A DNA stretch of 47,878 nucleotides from Actinomadura harenae. Its GTDB lineage: Bacteria; Actinomycetota; Actinomycetes; Streptosporangiales; Streptosporangiaceae. The notes below the pieces were generated by a model. It was given only the letters and a program-made list of their open reading frames with translations. It did no database searches and was not told where the DNA came from. How positions within the stretch are numbered: position 1 is the first letter of the stretch; every line of letters starts with the position of its first letter. The translations under genes and the position numbers were made by a program. Shown one piece after another: positions 31,759-40,666 of this stretch. The stretch is taken from contig NZ_RFFG01000063.1 of NCBI RefSeq assembly GCF_003696215.1, forward strand, positions 1 through 47,878, given 5' to 3'.

Positions 31759-33192
31759 ATGGCGCTGTTCGGCGACCTGACCCGACGCAAACCCATCGAC
31801 CGGATCGAGGAGGAGGGCGGGGGCGGCGGGGCCGCGCTCACCCGGACGCTCGGCCTCTGGCAGCTCACCGCCATCGGCATCGGCGGCATCATCGGCGCCG
31901 GGATCTTCTCCCTCGCCGGGGCGGTCGCGCACAAGGACGCCGGACCGGCCGTCCTGATCTCGTTCCTGGTGGCGGGCGTCGCGAGCGCCGCCGCCGCGTT
32001 CTCCTACGCCGAGTTCGCCGGGCTCATCCCGCGCGCCGGATCCGCCTACACCTACGGGTACGCGGTGCTCGGCGAGTTCACCGGCTGGGCCATCGGCTGG
32101 GACCTGCTGCTCGAGTACACCGCGATCGTCGCGGTCGTCGCGATCGGGATCTCCGGGTACTTCAACGACCTGCTCGGCTTCCTGCACGTCCACCTGCCGG
32201 CCTGGATGATGGGCGCGCCCGGCACCGAACCGGCCGGGGTCGCCGCGCACAGCTACAAGATCAACCTGTTCGCGGCGCTGCTCTGCCTGCTCATCGCCTA
32301 CGTCCTGAACCTCGGCATGAAGAGCGCGGCGCGGTTCGAGACGGCCGCCGTCTACCTGAAGATCGGCATCGTGCTTCTGGTCATCGTGGTCGGCGTCTTC
32401 AAGATCCACGCCGGGAACTACTCGCCGTTCTTCCCGCACGGCTGGGGCGGCGCGTTCACCGGGGCCGCGACGGTGTTCTTCGCCGTGTTCGGCTACGACG
32501 CCATGTCGACGGCGGCGGAGGAGTCCAAGGACGCGCAGCGGCACATGCCGAAGGCGATCCTGCTGTCGCTCGCGGTCTCGATGGTCCTGTACGTCCTGGC
32601 CTGCCTGGTGCTGACCGGGATGATCCCCTACACCGAGATCAACCCGACCGCCGCGTTCTCCTCGGCGTTCAAGAGCGTCGGGATGAACGGCGTCGGGTTC
32701 GTCATCGCGGCCGGCGCGATCATCGGCATCCTGACCGTGCTGTTCACCTTCATGATGGGCGCGGCGCGGATCTGGTTCGCGATGAGCCGGGACGGCCTGC
32801 TCCCCGGCTGGTTCGCGCGCACCCACCCGACCCGGCACGTCCCCACCCGGATCACCTGGATCCTCGGCGCGGGCTCCGCGCTGATCGCCGGGTTCTTCCC
32901 GATCGCGGACGCCGCCGAGCTCACCAACATCGGCATCCTGCTGGCGTTCATCGTCGTCTGCGCGGCCGTGATCGTGCTCCGCTACCGCCGCCCTGACCTG
33001 CCCCGGGAGTTCCGCACGCCGCTCATGCCGGTCGTCCCGCTGGTCGGGATCGGCTTCTCGATCTGGCTGATCACCTTCCTCCAGTGGCAGACCTGGGTGC
33101 GGTTCGCGGTCTGGTTCGTCCTGGGCTGCGTCGTCTACTTCGGCTACGGACGGCGCCGCTCCCGCCTCAACGGCGACGCCGGCGCGCGGTAG
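31759..33192 (+). CDS. APC-family amino-acid permease (cationic amino-acid transporter type)
   Basis: A 477-aa transporter with about 12 membrane segments. The first has the APC signature IGIGGIIGAGIFSLAGAVA (about residues 37-55), followed by FAGLIPRAGSAYTYGYAVLGEF and VFFAVFGYDAMSTAAEESKDAQRHMPKAI, typical of CAT/YfnA-like transporters. ATG 31759 has GGAGGAGGG eight bases upstream. The substrate is likely a cationic or bulky amino acid. Confidence 0.94.
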   Translation: MALFGDLTRRKPIDRIEEEGGGGGAALTRTLGLWQLTAIGIGGIIGAGIFSLAGAVAHKDAGPAVLISFLVAGVASAAAAFSYAEFAGLIPRAGSAYTYGYAVLGEFTGWAIGWDLLLEYTAIVAVVAIGISGYFNDLLGFLHVHLPAWMMGAPGTEPAGVAAHSYKINLFAALLCLLIAYVLNLGMKSAARFETAAVYLKIGIVLLVIVVGVFKIHAGNYSPFFPHGWGGAFTGAATVFFAVFGYDAMSTAAEESKDAQRHMPKAILLSLAVSMVLYVLACLVLTGMIPYTEINPTAAFSSAFKSVGMNGVGFVIAAGAIIGILTVLFTFMMGAARIWFAMSRDGLLPGWFARTHPTRHVPTRITWILGAGSALIAGFFPIADAAELTNIGILLAFIVVCAAVIVLRYRRPDLPREFRTPLMPVVPLVGIGFSIWLITFLQWQTWVRFAVWFVLGCVVYFGYGRRRSRLNGDAGAR

Positions 33193-33213
33193 GCGTCCCG
33201 GGCCTCCCGGTCC

Positions 33214-33390
33214 TCAGCTCTGGATCGGGAGGTCCGGCAGGTTGTGGATGTGCGCCTTCTGGACGCGCAGGACGGCGTCGTCGCCCTTGAAGAACGTGAC
33301 GATCCCGCCCTCCTCCACGATCTGGTCGGCCTCGATCTCCTCGGTGACCGGCTGCTCCGCCGGTCCGTACACCACCCGGTACACAGTCAT
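33214..33390 (-). CDS. Small protein, 58 aa, function unknown
   Basis: The frame reads MTVYRVVYGPAEQPVTEEIEADQIVEEGG and continues IVTFFKGDDAVLRVQKAHIHNLPDLP, a small beta-rich acidic protein. ATG 33390 is preceded by AGGTAGG. It lies between the permease (convergent) and the alcohol dehydrogenase (same strand, 60 bp upstream). The composition and codon positions look coding, but I have no family name. Confidence 0.6.
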   Translation of the reverse strand: MTVYRVVYGPAEQPVTEEIEADQIVEEGGIVTFFKGDDAVLRVQKAHIHNLPDLPIQS

Positions 33391-33450
33391 GATCCGGACC
33401 TACCTGGCGAACGGTCAGGAGAAACTCCCGCGGCCGGAAAGCCCGTCCGA

Positions 33451-34578
33451 TCAGAAGGTGATCACCTGGCGGACGGCGTCCCCGGCGGCCAGCCGGTCGA
33501 ACCCCGCGTTCACCTCGGAAAGGGTCAGCCGGTGCGAGAGCAGCGCGTCCACCGGCAGCACCCCCGACCGGTACATGCCGACGAACCGCGGGACGTCCCG
33601 GCGCGGCACCGACGACCCCAGATAGCTGCCGCGCAGCGTCCGCTCCTCGGCGACCAGGCTCAGCGCGGGCAGCGTCAGCGGCGCGGACGGATCGGGCAGC
33701 CCCACGGTCACGGTCGTCCCGCCCGCCCGCGTCGCCGCGTACGCCTGCGCGAGGACGGCCGCGACCCCGGTCGTGTCGATCACCTTCTCCGCGCCCCCGC
33801 CGGTCAGCTCCCGGACGGCCTCCACCGCGTCCGGCCCGCCCGCCACCGCCCCGGACGCGCCGAGCCGCAGCGCCAGGTCGCGCTTGTGGTCCACGACGTC
33901 CACGGCGACGATCCGCGCGGCCCCGGCGGCGCGGGCCGCCAGCAACGCGGCGAGGCCGACCCCGCCCAGCCCGAACACCGCGACCGTGTCGCCCGGGACG
34001 ATGTTCGCGCTGTACAGGGCGGCGCCCGCCCCGGTCAGGACGGCGCAGCCGAACAGCGCCGCGATCTCCATCGGCAGGTCCGCGTCGACCCGCACGGCCG
34101 ACTTCGCCGACACCACCGTGTACTCCGAGAACGCCGAGACGCCCAGGTGGTGGTGCGGACGCGTCCCGTCGGCGTGGGCGAACCGGCGGCCGCCGCCGAG
34201 CAGCGTTCCCGCCCCGTTCGCCGCCGCGCCCGGACCGCACAGCGCGGGCCGTCCGGACACGCACCGCTCGCACTCCCCGCACGCCGGGACGAACGCCAGC
34301 ACCACGCGGTCGCCCGGCGCGAACCCGCTGCCCTCGCCCGCCTCGACGACCTCCCCGGCCGCCTCGTGCCCGAGCGCCATCGGCAGCGGCCGCCGCCGCG
34401 ACCCGTTGATCACCGACAGGTCCGAATGGCACAGCCCCGCCGCGCCCACCCGGACCAGCAGCTCCCCCGGCCCCGGCGGATCCAGCCGCAGCTCCGCGAC
34501 CTCCAGCGGACGCGACTCCGCGTAGGGCGCGGGCCGTCCCGACTCCACCAGCACGGCCGCCCGGGTCGTCAGGCTCAC
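33451..34578 (-). CDS. Zinc-dependent alcohol dehydrogenase
   Basis: A 375-aa medium-chain dehydrogenase. Catalytic zinc ligands: GLCHSD, GHEAAG and FGCAVLTG; structural zinc site: CGECERC...ALC. The Rossmann loop is FGLGGVG (about residue 200). The GTG start overlaps the upstream thioesterase stop (GTGA, 34575-34578). It is a relative of the enzyme at 13589 but from a different subgroup and with no tandem repeat. The substrate is unknown. Confidence 0.93.
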   Translation of the reverse strand: MSLTTRAAVLVESGRPAPYAESRPLEVAELRLDPPGPGELLVRVGAAGLCHSDLSVINGSRRRPLPMALGHEAAGEVVEAGEGSGFAPGDRVVLAFVPACGECERCVSGRPALCGPGAAANGAGTLLGGGRRFAHADGTRPHHHLGVSAFSEYTVVSAKSAVRVDADLPMEIAALFGCAVLTGAGAALYSANIVPGDTVAVFGLGGVGLAALLAARAAGAARIVAVDVVDHKRDLALRLGASGAVAGGPDAVEAVRELTGGGAEKVIDTTGVAAVLAQAYAATRAGGTTVTVGLPDPSAPLTLPALSLVAEERTLRGSYLGSSVPRRDVPRFVGMYRSGVLPVDALLSHRLTLSEVNAGFDRLAAGDAVRQVITF

Positions 34579-34988
34579 GCGATCACCAGCTTCTGCATCT
34601 CCGACCGGATCGGATCGGCGATCTCCTGCGGACGGCGGCTCTCCCGGCCGACGAACACGTGCACGAAATGCCCCTCGGCGACCAGCGTCCCGTCCGACCG
34701 GAACATCCCGATCTCCCAGCGGACGCTGGACCGCCCCAGCTTCCCGACCCGCAGCCCCATCCGGATCGTGTCGGGGAAGGACACCTCGGCCTTGTACACG
34801 CAGTGCGACTCCACGCACATCGCGATCGCGCCGCCGCCCAGCGGGTCGAACCCGGCCGTCCGGATCATCCACTGGTTGATCACGGTGTCCATGAGCATGT
34901 AGTGGACGACGTTGTTGACGTGCCCGTACACGTCGTTGTCGTTCCACCGGGTCGGGACCGTCTCCCAGTACAGGTAATCGCCGCTCAT
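34575..34988 (-). CDS. 4HBT-type acyl-CoA thioesterase
   Basis: A 137-aa hotdog protein with the motif TRWNDNDVYGHVNNVVHYMLMDTV near the N-terminus (Asp in WNDNDxxGHVNN is the catalytic residue in YbgC/FadM enzymes), and the pairing strands KAEVSFPDTIRMGLRVGKLGRSSVRWE. It is co-translated with the downstream alcohol dehydrogenase. It lies about 48 bp after manA on the same strand, with no clear link to it. Confidence 0.9.
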   Translation of the reverse strand: MSGDYLYWETVPTRWNDNDVYGHVNNVVHYMLMDTVINQWMIRTAGFDPLGGGAIAMCVESHCVYKAEVSFPDTIRMGLRVGKLGRSSVRWEIGMFRSDGTLVAEGHFVHVFVGRESRRPQEIADPIRSEMQKLVIA

Positions 34989-35036
34989 GCCCGCCGAGCC
35001 TAGTAAGCGGGCGATTGCGTCACCACGCGAGCCCCC

Positions 35037-36209
35037 TCACGCCAGGGTCGCGCGGAACACCTCGCCCTCGCCGGTCAGCGCGACCGGCCCGCCCTTGAAC
35101 GGCACGAACAGCGCCTCGCCCCGGCGCAGCTCCTCGTGGCGGCCGTCCCGGGTCACCGTCACGGCGCCGTCCAGGCACAGCAGCGCGCTCGGCCCCGGCC
35201 GGTCCAGGACGATCTCCTCCGCCCCCGGCACGCACCGCGTCAGCCGGAACCCCGCCGACGGGGACGGGAACACGCCCTCGCCGTTCGGCGCGGGCACGGC
35301 CCTCAGCGGCACCGGGTCGAACGCCCCGAAGTCCGCGACGGCCAGCACCTCCGCGACGTCCACGTGCTTGGGCGTCAGCCCGCCCCGCAGCACGTTGTCC
35401 GAGCTCGCGAGGATCTCCACGGCCGTCCCGCGCAGGTAGGCGTGCAGCGTCCGCGGCGGCACGTTCAGCGCCTGCCCCGGCTCCAGCCGGACCAGGTTCA
35501 TCAGCAGCGACGTGACCGGGCCGGTGTCGTCCGGATGCAGCCCGGCGAGCAGCTCGACCACCCGGTACGGCTCGCCGGAAAGGCCGGCGCACGCCTTCCG
35601 GACGTCCTCGATCAGCGCCCCCCGCCGCCCGGACGGCCAGGTCAGCAGCATCTCCACGGCCCGCTTCGCCTCGCCCGCCGCGAGCGCCGCCACGACCTGG
35701 TCCAGCGCCGGGACCCCCAGCGCCCCGACCAGCCCGGCCGCCTCCCGCGGCTCCCGGAGCCCGCACAGCGCGTCGAACGGCGTCAGCGCGCACACCATCT
35801 CGGGCTTGGCCGAGTCGTCCCGGTAGTTCCGGTCGGACGCGTCGGGCGCGAGCCCCGCGGCGTTCTCCCGCGCGAACCCCTCCCGGGCCTGCCGCTCGTC
35901 CGGATGCACCTGGAGCGACAGCGGATGCTCCACCGCCAGCACCTTCAGCAGGAACGGCAGCCGCTCCCCCGCGTCCGGCCCCAGCGCCGCGCCGGCGTCC
36001 CCCGCGATGTACTCCGGCAGCGTCCGCCCGTCCGCCCGCAGCCGCGCCGGCGCCTCCGGGTGCGCCCCGACCCACAGCTCGGCCTGCGGCTCGTCCCCGG
36101 GCACGCGTCCGAGCAGCTCGGCCAGCACCGTCCGCGAGCCCCAGGCATAGCAGCGGACGGTGCAGTCGAGCCGCACCAGCGCGGCGGACGTCGTCACGGC
36201 AGTTTCCAT
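35037..36209 (-). CDS. manA: Mannose-6-phosphate isomerase, class I
   Basis: A 390-aa zinc enzyme converting fructose-6-phosphate to mannose-6-phosphate for GDP-mannose. Type I signatures are visible: CYAWGSRT, EPQAELWVGAHP, PLSLQVHPDE (zinc Gln/His), NYRDDSAKPEMV, TPFDALCG and SSDNVLRGGLTPKHVDV. ATG 36209. The start codon abuts an inverted repeat ATCCC-gtat-GGGAT (36208-36221). It diverges from the RDD gene. Confidence 0.95.
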   Translation of the reverse strand: METAVTTSAALVRLDCTVRCYAWGSRTVLAELLGRVPGDEPQAELWVGAHPEAPARLRADGRTLPEYIAGDAGAALGPDAGERLPFLLKVLAVEHPLSLQVHPDERQAREGFARENAAGLAPDASDRNYRDDSAKPEMVCALTPFDALCGLREPREAAGLVGALGVPALDQVVAALAAGEAKRAVEMLLTWPSGRRGALIEDVRKACAGLSGEPYRVVELLAGLHPDDTGPVTSLLMNLVRLEPGQALNVPPRTLHAYLRGTAVEILASSDNVLRGGLTPKHVDVAEVLAVADFGAFDPVPLRAVPAPNGEGVFPSPSAGFRLTRCVPGAEEIVLDRPGPSALLCLDGAVTVTRDGRHEELRRGEALFVPFKGGPVALTGEGEVFRATLA

Positions 36210-36271
36210 CCCGTATGGGATACATGACGGAAGGCTTCAGCGCACACTCGGGGCGTGGTTGCATGGCGGGC

Positions 36272-36796
36272 ATGAGTGTCGAGCCGATCTTCGTCCTGGT
36301 CAGGGACGGCGGGGAGCCGGTGGAGGGCGGGCGGCCCGTGCTGGTGGTGGCCGGGGTGACGCGGCGCGTGGTGGGGCGGGTTCTGGACGTGGTCGTCATG
36401 GGTGCGGCCGTGGCCTTGATCGCGCTGGTCGCCACGCGGGTCATGGAGGTGGCCGGGCCCAAGGGCGCCGCGGCTGTGATGGGGGTCATGACGGTGGCGG
36501 ACATGGCCGTCGTCCTGCTGCTGCGGACGGGGGCGCTGGCGCTGTTCGGGTGGACGGTCGGGCAGCGGCTCGCGGGGACGCGGGTCGTGGACGCCGGGAC
36601 CGGCGAGCCCTTCCGGGGATGGCGGGCGGCGGCCGGCCGCCGGTACGTGCGCCGGTCGCGAGCCTCGCTCGGCGTCCTGGACGACCTCCTGTCCCTGACG
36701 TCCGACCGGGCACTGCGGCGGTGTGATCACGACCGGCGGGCCGGCACGATCGTCGTCCGCGCCGGGCGGGCGCACCCGCGCCCGCCCGGGGTGTGA
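36272..36796 (+). CDS. RDD-family membrane protein
   Basis: A 174-aa protein with the RDD signature: VTRRVVGRVLDVVVMG (Arg and Asp, about residues 28-42), a second hydrophobic helix AVMGVMTVADMAVVLLL with the Asp, GWTVGQRLAGTRVVDAGTGEPFRGWRAA, and LDDLLSL. Function of the family is unclear; some carry ion transport. Starts at 36263 or 36272 are possible and neither has a good Shine-Dalgarno. Its stop abuts the nrdB stop with no gap. Confidence 0.82.
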   Translation: MSVEPIFVLVRDGGEPVEGGRPVLVVAGVTRRVVGRVLDVVVMGAAVALIALVATRVMEVAGPKGAAAVMGVMTVADMAVVLLLRTGALALFGWTVGQRLAGTRVVDAGTGEPFRGWRAAAGRRYVRRSRASLGVLDDLLSLTSDRALRRCDHDRRAGTIVVRAGRAHPRPPGV

Positions 36797-37792
36797 CTAG
36801 AAGGCCTCGTCGAAGGCGACGGTGCCCTCCACGCCGATCTGGTAGGCCGAGACCCGGCGCTCGAAGAAGTTCGACAGCTCCTGGACGTCCTGGAGCTCCA
36901 TGAACGCGAACGGGTTCGCGGTGCCGTAGCGGGGCGGGAGGCCGAGGCGGGTGAGGCGCTGGTCGGCGACGTACTCCAGGTAGCGGCGCATGTCGTCGGC
37001 GCTCATGCCGGGCATGCCGTCGCCGCAGAGGTCGCGGGCGAAGGCCAGCTCGGCCTCGACGGCCTCCTCGATCATGCGGGTGACCGAGGCGGTCAGCTCG
37101 GCGTCGAAGAGGTCCGGCTCCTCGGCGCGGACGGTGTCGACGACGGAGAACGCGAACTCCATGTGCATGGACTCGTCGCGGAAGACCCAGTTCGTCCCGG
37201 ACGCGAGGCCGTTCAGGAGGCCGCGGGAGCGCAGCCAGTAGACGTAGGCGAACGCGCCGTAGAAGAACAGGCCCTCGATGCAGGCCGCGAAGCAGATGAG
37301 GTTCAGCAGGAACGCGCGGCGCTCGTCGCGCGTGGTCAGCGCGTCCAGGCGGCCGATCGAGTCGATCCAGCGGAAGCAGAACTCGGCCTTCGCGCGGATG
37401 GACGGGATGTGCTCGATCGCGGCGAACGCCTTGACGCGCTCGTCGTGGTCGGGCAGGTAGGTGTCCAGCAGGGTCAGGTAGAACTGGACGTGGACGGCCT
37501 CCTCGAACAGCTGCCTCGACAGGTAGAGGCGGGCCTCCGGCGCGTTCACGTGCTTGTACAGGTTGAGCACGAGGTTGTTCGCGACGATCGAGTCGCCCGT
37601 GGCGAAGAACGCGACCAGGCGGTTGACCAGGTGCAGTTCCTCGGGCGTGAGGCGCTCCAGGTCGGCGAGGTCGGACGCGAGGTCCACCTCCTCGACCGTC
37701 CAGGTGTTGCGGATGGCGGCGCGGTAGCGCTCGTAGAAGTCGGGGTAGCGCATGGGCCGCAGGGTCAGGTCCATGCCGGGGTCGAGCAGCAT
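36797..37792 (-). CDS. nrdB: Class Ia ribonucleotide reductase, beta (radical) subunit
   Basis: A 331-aa diiron protein. Metal ligands: Asp67 (ATGDSIV), Glu98 and His101 (EEAVH), Glu173 (IEGLFF), Glu207 and His210 (RDESMHMEF). The radical Tyr is kept as Tyr105, four residues after His101 (HVQFY), so it is not a Tyr-less class Ic enzyme. The C-terminus VAFDEAF is the acidic/aromatic tail that docks to NrdA. ATG 37792 has GGAG ten bases upstream. It is 32 bp after nrdA in the same transcript. Confidence 0.96.
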   Translation of the reverse strand: MLLDPGMDLTLRPMRYPDFYERYRAAIRNTWTVEEVDLASDLADLERLTPEELHLVNRLVAFFATGDSIVANNLVLNLYKHVNAPEARLYLSRQLFEEAVHVQFYLTLLDTYLPDHDERVKAFAAIEHIPSIRAKAEFCFRWIDSIGRLDALTTRDERRAFLLNLICFAACIEGLFFYGAFAYVYWLRSRGLLNGLASGTNWVFRDESMHMEFAFSVVDTVRAEEPDLFDAELTASVTRMIEEAVEAELAFARDLCGDGMPGMSADDMRRYLEYVADQRLTRLGLPPRYGTANPFAFMELQDVQELSNFFERRVSAYQIGVEGTVAFDEAF

Positions 37793-37824
37793 TTCGGTGG
37801 TCTCCAGGTCGTTCCGGCAGGGCC

Positions 37825-40134
37825 TTACTGGCAGGCTTCGCAGGTCTCGGGGTTCTCGAGCGAGCAGATGACGGCTTCGGTGGCCGAGACGGTCGTCTGC
37901 GCGATGCGCGTCGCGGGACGGCTGCGCAGGTAGTAGGTGGTCTTGACGCCGCTGCGCCAGGCGTAGGCGTACATCGAGGAGAGCTTCCCGATGGTCGGGG
38001 TCTCCATGAACAGGTTCAGCGACTGCGACTGGTCGATGAACGGGGTGCGGGCGGCGGCGAGGTCGATCACGGCCTTCTGCGGCAGCTCCCACGCCGTCCG
38101 GTAGAGGACGCGGACGTCGTCCGGCAGGTCGGCGAGGCCCTGGACGCTGCCGTTCGCGCGCTTGATCGCCTCGCGGACCTCCGGCAGCCACAGGCCCTCG
38201 GCCTTCAGGTCCCGGACGAGGTACTGGTTGATCTGCAGGAACTCGCCGGACAGCGTCTCGCGCTTGAACAGGTTGGACACCTGCGGCTCGATGCACTCGT
38301 AGCAGCCCGCGATGGACGCGATCGTCGCGGTCGGGGCGATCGCGACGAGCAGCGAGTTGCGCAGGCCGGTGCGGGCGACGCGGGCGCGCAGGGCGTCCCA
38401 GGCGTCCGGGCGGGTGATCGCGGCGTCCGGGAAGTGGTCGATGTGGAGCTGGCCGCGCGCGGTGCGGGTCTGGTCGTAGGCCGGGTGCGGGCCGTGCGCC
38501 TCGGCGAGGTCGGCGGACGCGCCGTACGCGGCGAGCGAGATCTCCTCGGCGATGCGGGTGGAGAGCGTCCTGGCCTCGTCCGAGTCGAAGGGCAGGCGGA
38601 GCTTGAAGAAGACGTCCGCGAGGCCCATGACGCCGAGGCCCATGGGACGCCACTTCTTGTTCGCCTTCTCGGCCTCGGCGGTCGGGTAGAAGCCGCGGTC
38701 GATCGTCCGGTCCAGGAAGCGGACGGCGGTGCGGACGGTCGCGCGCAGGCGCTCCCAGTCGATCGTGCCGCCCATCCCGCCCGTCCCGCCGGGGACGACG
38801 TGCGCGCCAAGGTTGATCGAGCCGAGGTTGCAGACGGCGGTCTCGCCGTCGCTGGTGACCTCGAGGATCTCGGTGCACAGGTTCGACAGGTGGACGACGT
38901 TGCCCTTCTCCGCCGTCTGGTTGCAGGCGCGGTTGGAGATGTCCTTGAAGGTCATCCAGCCGTTGCCGGTCTCGGCGAGGGTCCGCATCATGCGGCCGTA
39001 GAGGCGGCGCGCGGAGATCGTCCGGACGGCCTTCCCGTCGGCCTCGGCCGCGCGGTACGCGCGGTCGAAGTCGTCGCCGTAGAGGTCGGTCAGCTCGGGG
39101 GTGACCTTGGGGTCGAACAGCGACCAGTCCTCGTCGCGCTCGACGCGGCGCATGAACTCGTCCGGAATCCAGTTGGCGAGGTTCAGGTTGTGCGTGCGGC
39201 GGGCGTCCTCGCCGGTGTTGTCGCGCAGCTCGAGGAACTCCTCGACGTCGGCGTGCCACGGCTCCAGGTAGACGCAGGCCGCGCCCTTGCGGCGTCCGCC
39301 CTGGTTGACGGCCGCGACGGACGAGTCGAGCGTCCGCAGCCACGGGACGATCCCGTTCGACAGGCCGTTGGTGCCCTGGATGAGCGAGCCGCGCGAGCGG
39401 ACCCGCGTCCAGGAGATCCCGATGCCGCCCGCGTACTTGCTGAGGCGCGCGACCTGCGCGTACCGCTCGTAGATCGACTCCAGCTCGTCGCGCGGCGCGT
39501 CCAGCAGGAAGCAGGACGACAGCTGCGAGCGGCGCGCGCCGCTGTTGAACAGCGTCGGCGAGGACGGCAGGTACGACAGCGTCGACAGCAGCCCGTACAG
39601 CTCCCGGACGTCGTCGACCGTCTCCGACAGCCCGACCGCGACCCGCATCAGGAAGAACTGCGGCCGCTCCAGGACCTTGCGGGTCCGCGGGTGCCGCCAC
39701 AGGTACCGGTCGTAGACGGTCCGCAGGCCGAAGTACTCGAACCGGTCGTCGGCCGTGTCGTCGACGAGCGCGTTCAGCGCGCCGGCGTTGGCGGCGACGA
39801 ACGCGGCGGCGGCGTCGGCCATGAGGCCCTCGCGGTGCGCGGCGGCGGCCGACTCGGCGAACGTGCGGACGCCCTGGCCCGCGGCCTCGTCGGCGATGTG
39901 CGCGTTGAGCAGCCGCGCGGCGACCCTGGAGTAGGCGGGTTCGACCGCGACCAGGGCGGCGGCCTCGGCGATCGCCTGCTCCCGCAGGGCCGTCGCGTCC
40001 GCGCCGTCCGCGCCGCGGACCGCGGCCAGGACCCGGCCGGGCTCGGCGTCCGCGAGTCCCGCGCAGGCCCGTCCGACCTCGGCCTCGAGCACACCCCGTG
40101 CGGTCTCCACCGGCGCGTCCAGCTGCTGCGTCAT
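37825..40134 (-). CDS. nrdA: Class Ia ribonucleotide reductase, alpha subunit
   Basis: A 769-aa enzyme reducing ribonucleoside diphosphates to deoxy forms. Active-site residues are visible: LSSCFLL (first redox Cys), SNLCTEI (Asn, Cys, Glu), AVCNLGSINLG (second redox Cys), TTYYLRS (radical-transfer Tyr pair) and the C-terminal swinging CEAC (Cys765 and Cys768). The N-terminal ~70 residues are helical but lack the VxKRDG start of a canonical ATP-cone, so activity regulation by dATP may be altered. The gene follows a B12 riboswitch and NrdR-like boxes. Confidence 0.97.
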   Translation of the reverse strand: MTQQLDAPVETARGVLEAEVGRACAGLADAEPGRVLAAVRGADGADATALREQAIAEAAALVAVEPAYSRVAARLLNAHIADEAAGQGVRTFAESAAAAHREGLMADAAAAFVAANAGALNALVDDTADDRFEYFGLRTVYDRYLWRHPRTRKVLERPQFFLMRVAVGLSETVDDVRELYGLLSTLSYLPSSPTLFNSGARRSQLSSCFLLDAPRDELESIYERYAQVARLSKYAGGIGISWTRVRSRGSLIQGTNGLSNGIVPWLRTLDSSVAAVNQGGRRKGAACVYLEPWHADVEEFLELRDNTGEDARRTHNLNLANWIPDEFMRRVERDEDWSLFDPKVTPELTDLYGDDFDRAYRAAEADGKAVRTISARRLYGRMMRTLAETGNGWMTFKDISNRACNQTAEKGNVVHLSNLCTEILEVTSDGETAVCNLGSINLGAHVVPGGTGGMGGTIDWERLRATVRTAVRFLDRTIDRGFYPTAEAEKANKKWRPMGLGVMGLADVFFKLRLPFDSDEARTLSTRIAEEISLAAYGASADLAEAHGPHPAYDQTRTARGQLHIDHFPDAAITRPDAWDALRARVARTGLRNSLLVAIAPTATIASIAGCYECIEPQVSNLFKRETLSGEFLQINQYLVRDLKAEGLWLPEVREAIKRANGSVQGLADLPDDVRVLYRTAWELPQKAVIDLAAARTPFIDQSQSLNLFMETPTIGKLSSMYAYAWRSGVKTTYYLRSRPATRIAQTTVSATEAVICSLENPETCEACQ

Positions 40135-40205
40135 GTGCCCCTCTTCCCCTCACACCACCCTCGCGGGGACGGCCGGGGCGAGCGCGCGTCACCCTCCCGT
40201 CGTCG

Positions 40206-40244
40206 GCCGCCGGGCCCCGGCGTCGTGCCGGGTCCGCGGGCGGC
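40206..40244 (-). promoter_or_regulatory. Hairpin in the nrdAB leader (possible expression platform/terminator)
   Basis: CCCGGC (40216-40221) pairs with GCCGGG (40227-40232), and outer GCCGCC (40206-40211) with GGCGGC (40239-40244), around a GTCGT loop. It lies between the cobalamin aptamer and nrdA, where a regulated terminator or ribosome-site blocker would be placed. Confidence 0.5.
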
Positions 40245-40310
40245 GCCCCGTGTCCGGGCAGGCTCGCGCGCTCGTCCTCGGCCTCCCGCGAGGCTCTCGG
40301 ACGATCCGTC

Positions 40311-40494
40311 GTGCGGGCAGGTCTTCGGACTCGCGGGCACGGCCGGCGCTTCTCGCGTCGCGTCGCCTGGCCTACTGGCCGTCGCTTCCCGGTCCGCGCG
40401 CGGCGGATCCAGTGCTCATGACGGCGGTCGTTCCCACTCACCGCTGCGGGGCAGTCCCGGACTCCCACCGGGTTCCCTCTTACGACGCCCGCAC
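40311..40494 (-). ncRNA. Cobalamin (B12) riboswitch controlling nrdAB
   Basis: On the minus strand the aptamer has a closing P1 helix GTGCGGGC/GCCCGCAC (40494-40487 with 40318-40311), GGGAACCCGGTG, GACTGCCCCGCAGCGGTGA (the conserved C/G-rich core), AGCACTG (B12-box-like) and GAGTCCGAAGACCTGCC near the 3' end. These are in the correct order and spacing for an adenosylcobalamin aptamer. With coenzyme B12 bound it should lower nrdAB expression when a B12-dependent class II reductase can work. The leader from here to nrdA is about 175 nt. Confidence 0.93.
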
Positions 40495-40553
40495 CACCGC
40501 TCGACGCGTGGCGGCGCGGAGCGGCGGTGCGGGCGAACCAGCACGGGGCTTGA

Positions 40554-40598
40554 CCCTACATCTTGAGGCGGCTCACATTGCAACCCCAACATGTTGGG
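40554..40598 (-). promoter_or_regulatory. Pair of NrdR-box-like palindromes and nrdAB promoter
   Basis: CCCTACATCTTGAG (40554-40567) and the perfect palindrome CCCAACATGTTGGG (40585-40598) share 11 of 14 bases and start exactly 31 bp apart, three helical turns, as NrdR box pairs do. TTGCAA (40583-40578 on the minus strand) with TGTAGG or TAGGGT downstream could be the promoter between and over the boxes. The combination with a B12 riboswitch matches what is known for Streptomyces nrdABS. Confidence 0.75.
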
Positions 40599-40666
40599 CG
40601 TGTCCGAAGTCCTATCCGGGGGGTCAGGTCGTCGGCGCGGCGCGGGGATGGCACCATGAGTGCGAC

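Noticed and set aside
36797..40468. A 1,223-codon open frame on the minus strand spanning nrdB, nrdA and the riboswitch
   Set aside because: Only the nrdB part is real. Upstream of 37792 it is an Arg/Gly-rich shadow of the nrdA gene in another frame and of the non-coding leader.
40585..40598. CCCAACATGTTGGG considered as a copper operator for the downstream copper genes
   Set aside because: A second similar site exactly 31 bp away towards nrdA fits an NrdR pair better, and no CsoR-type long G/C-run palindrome is present.
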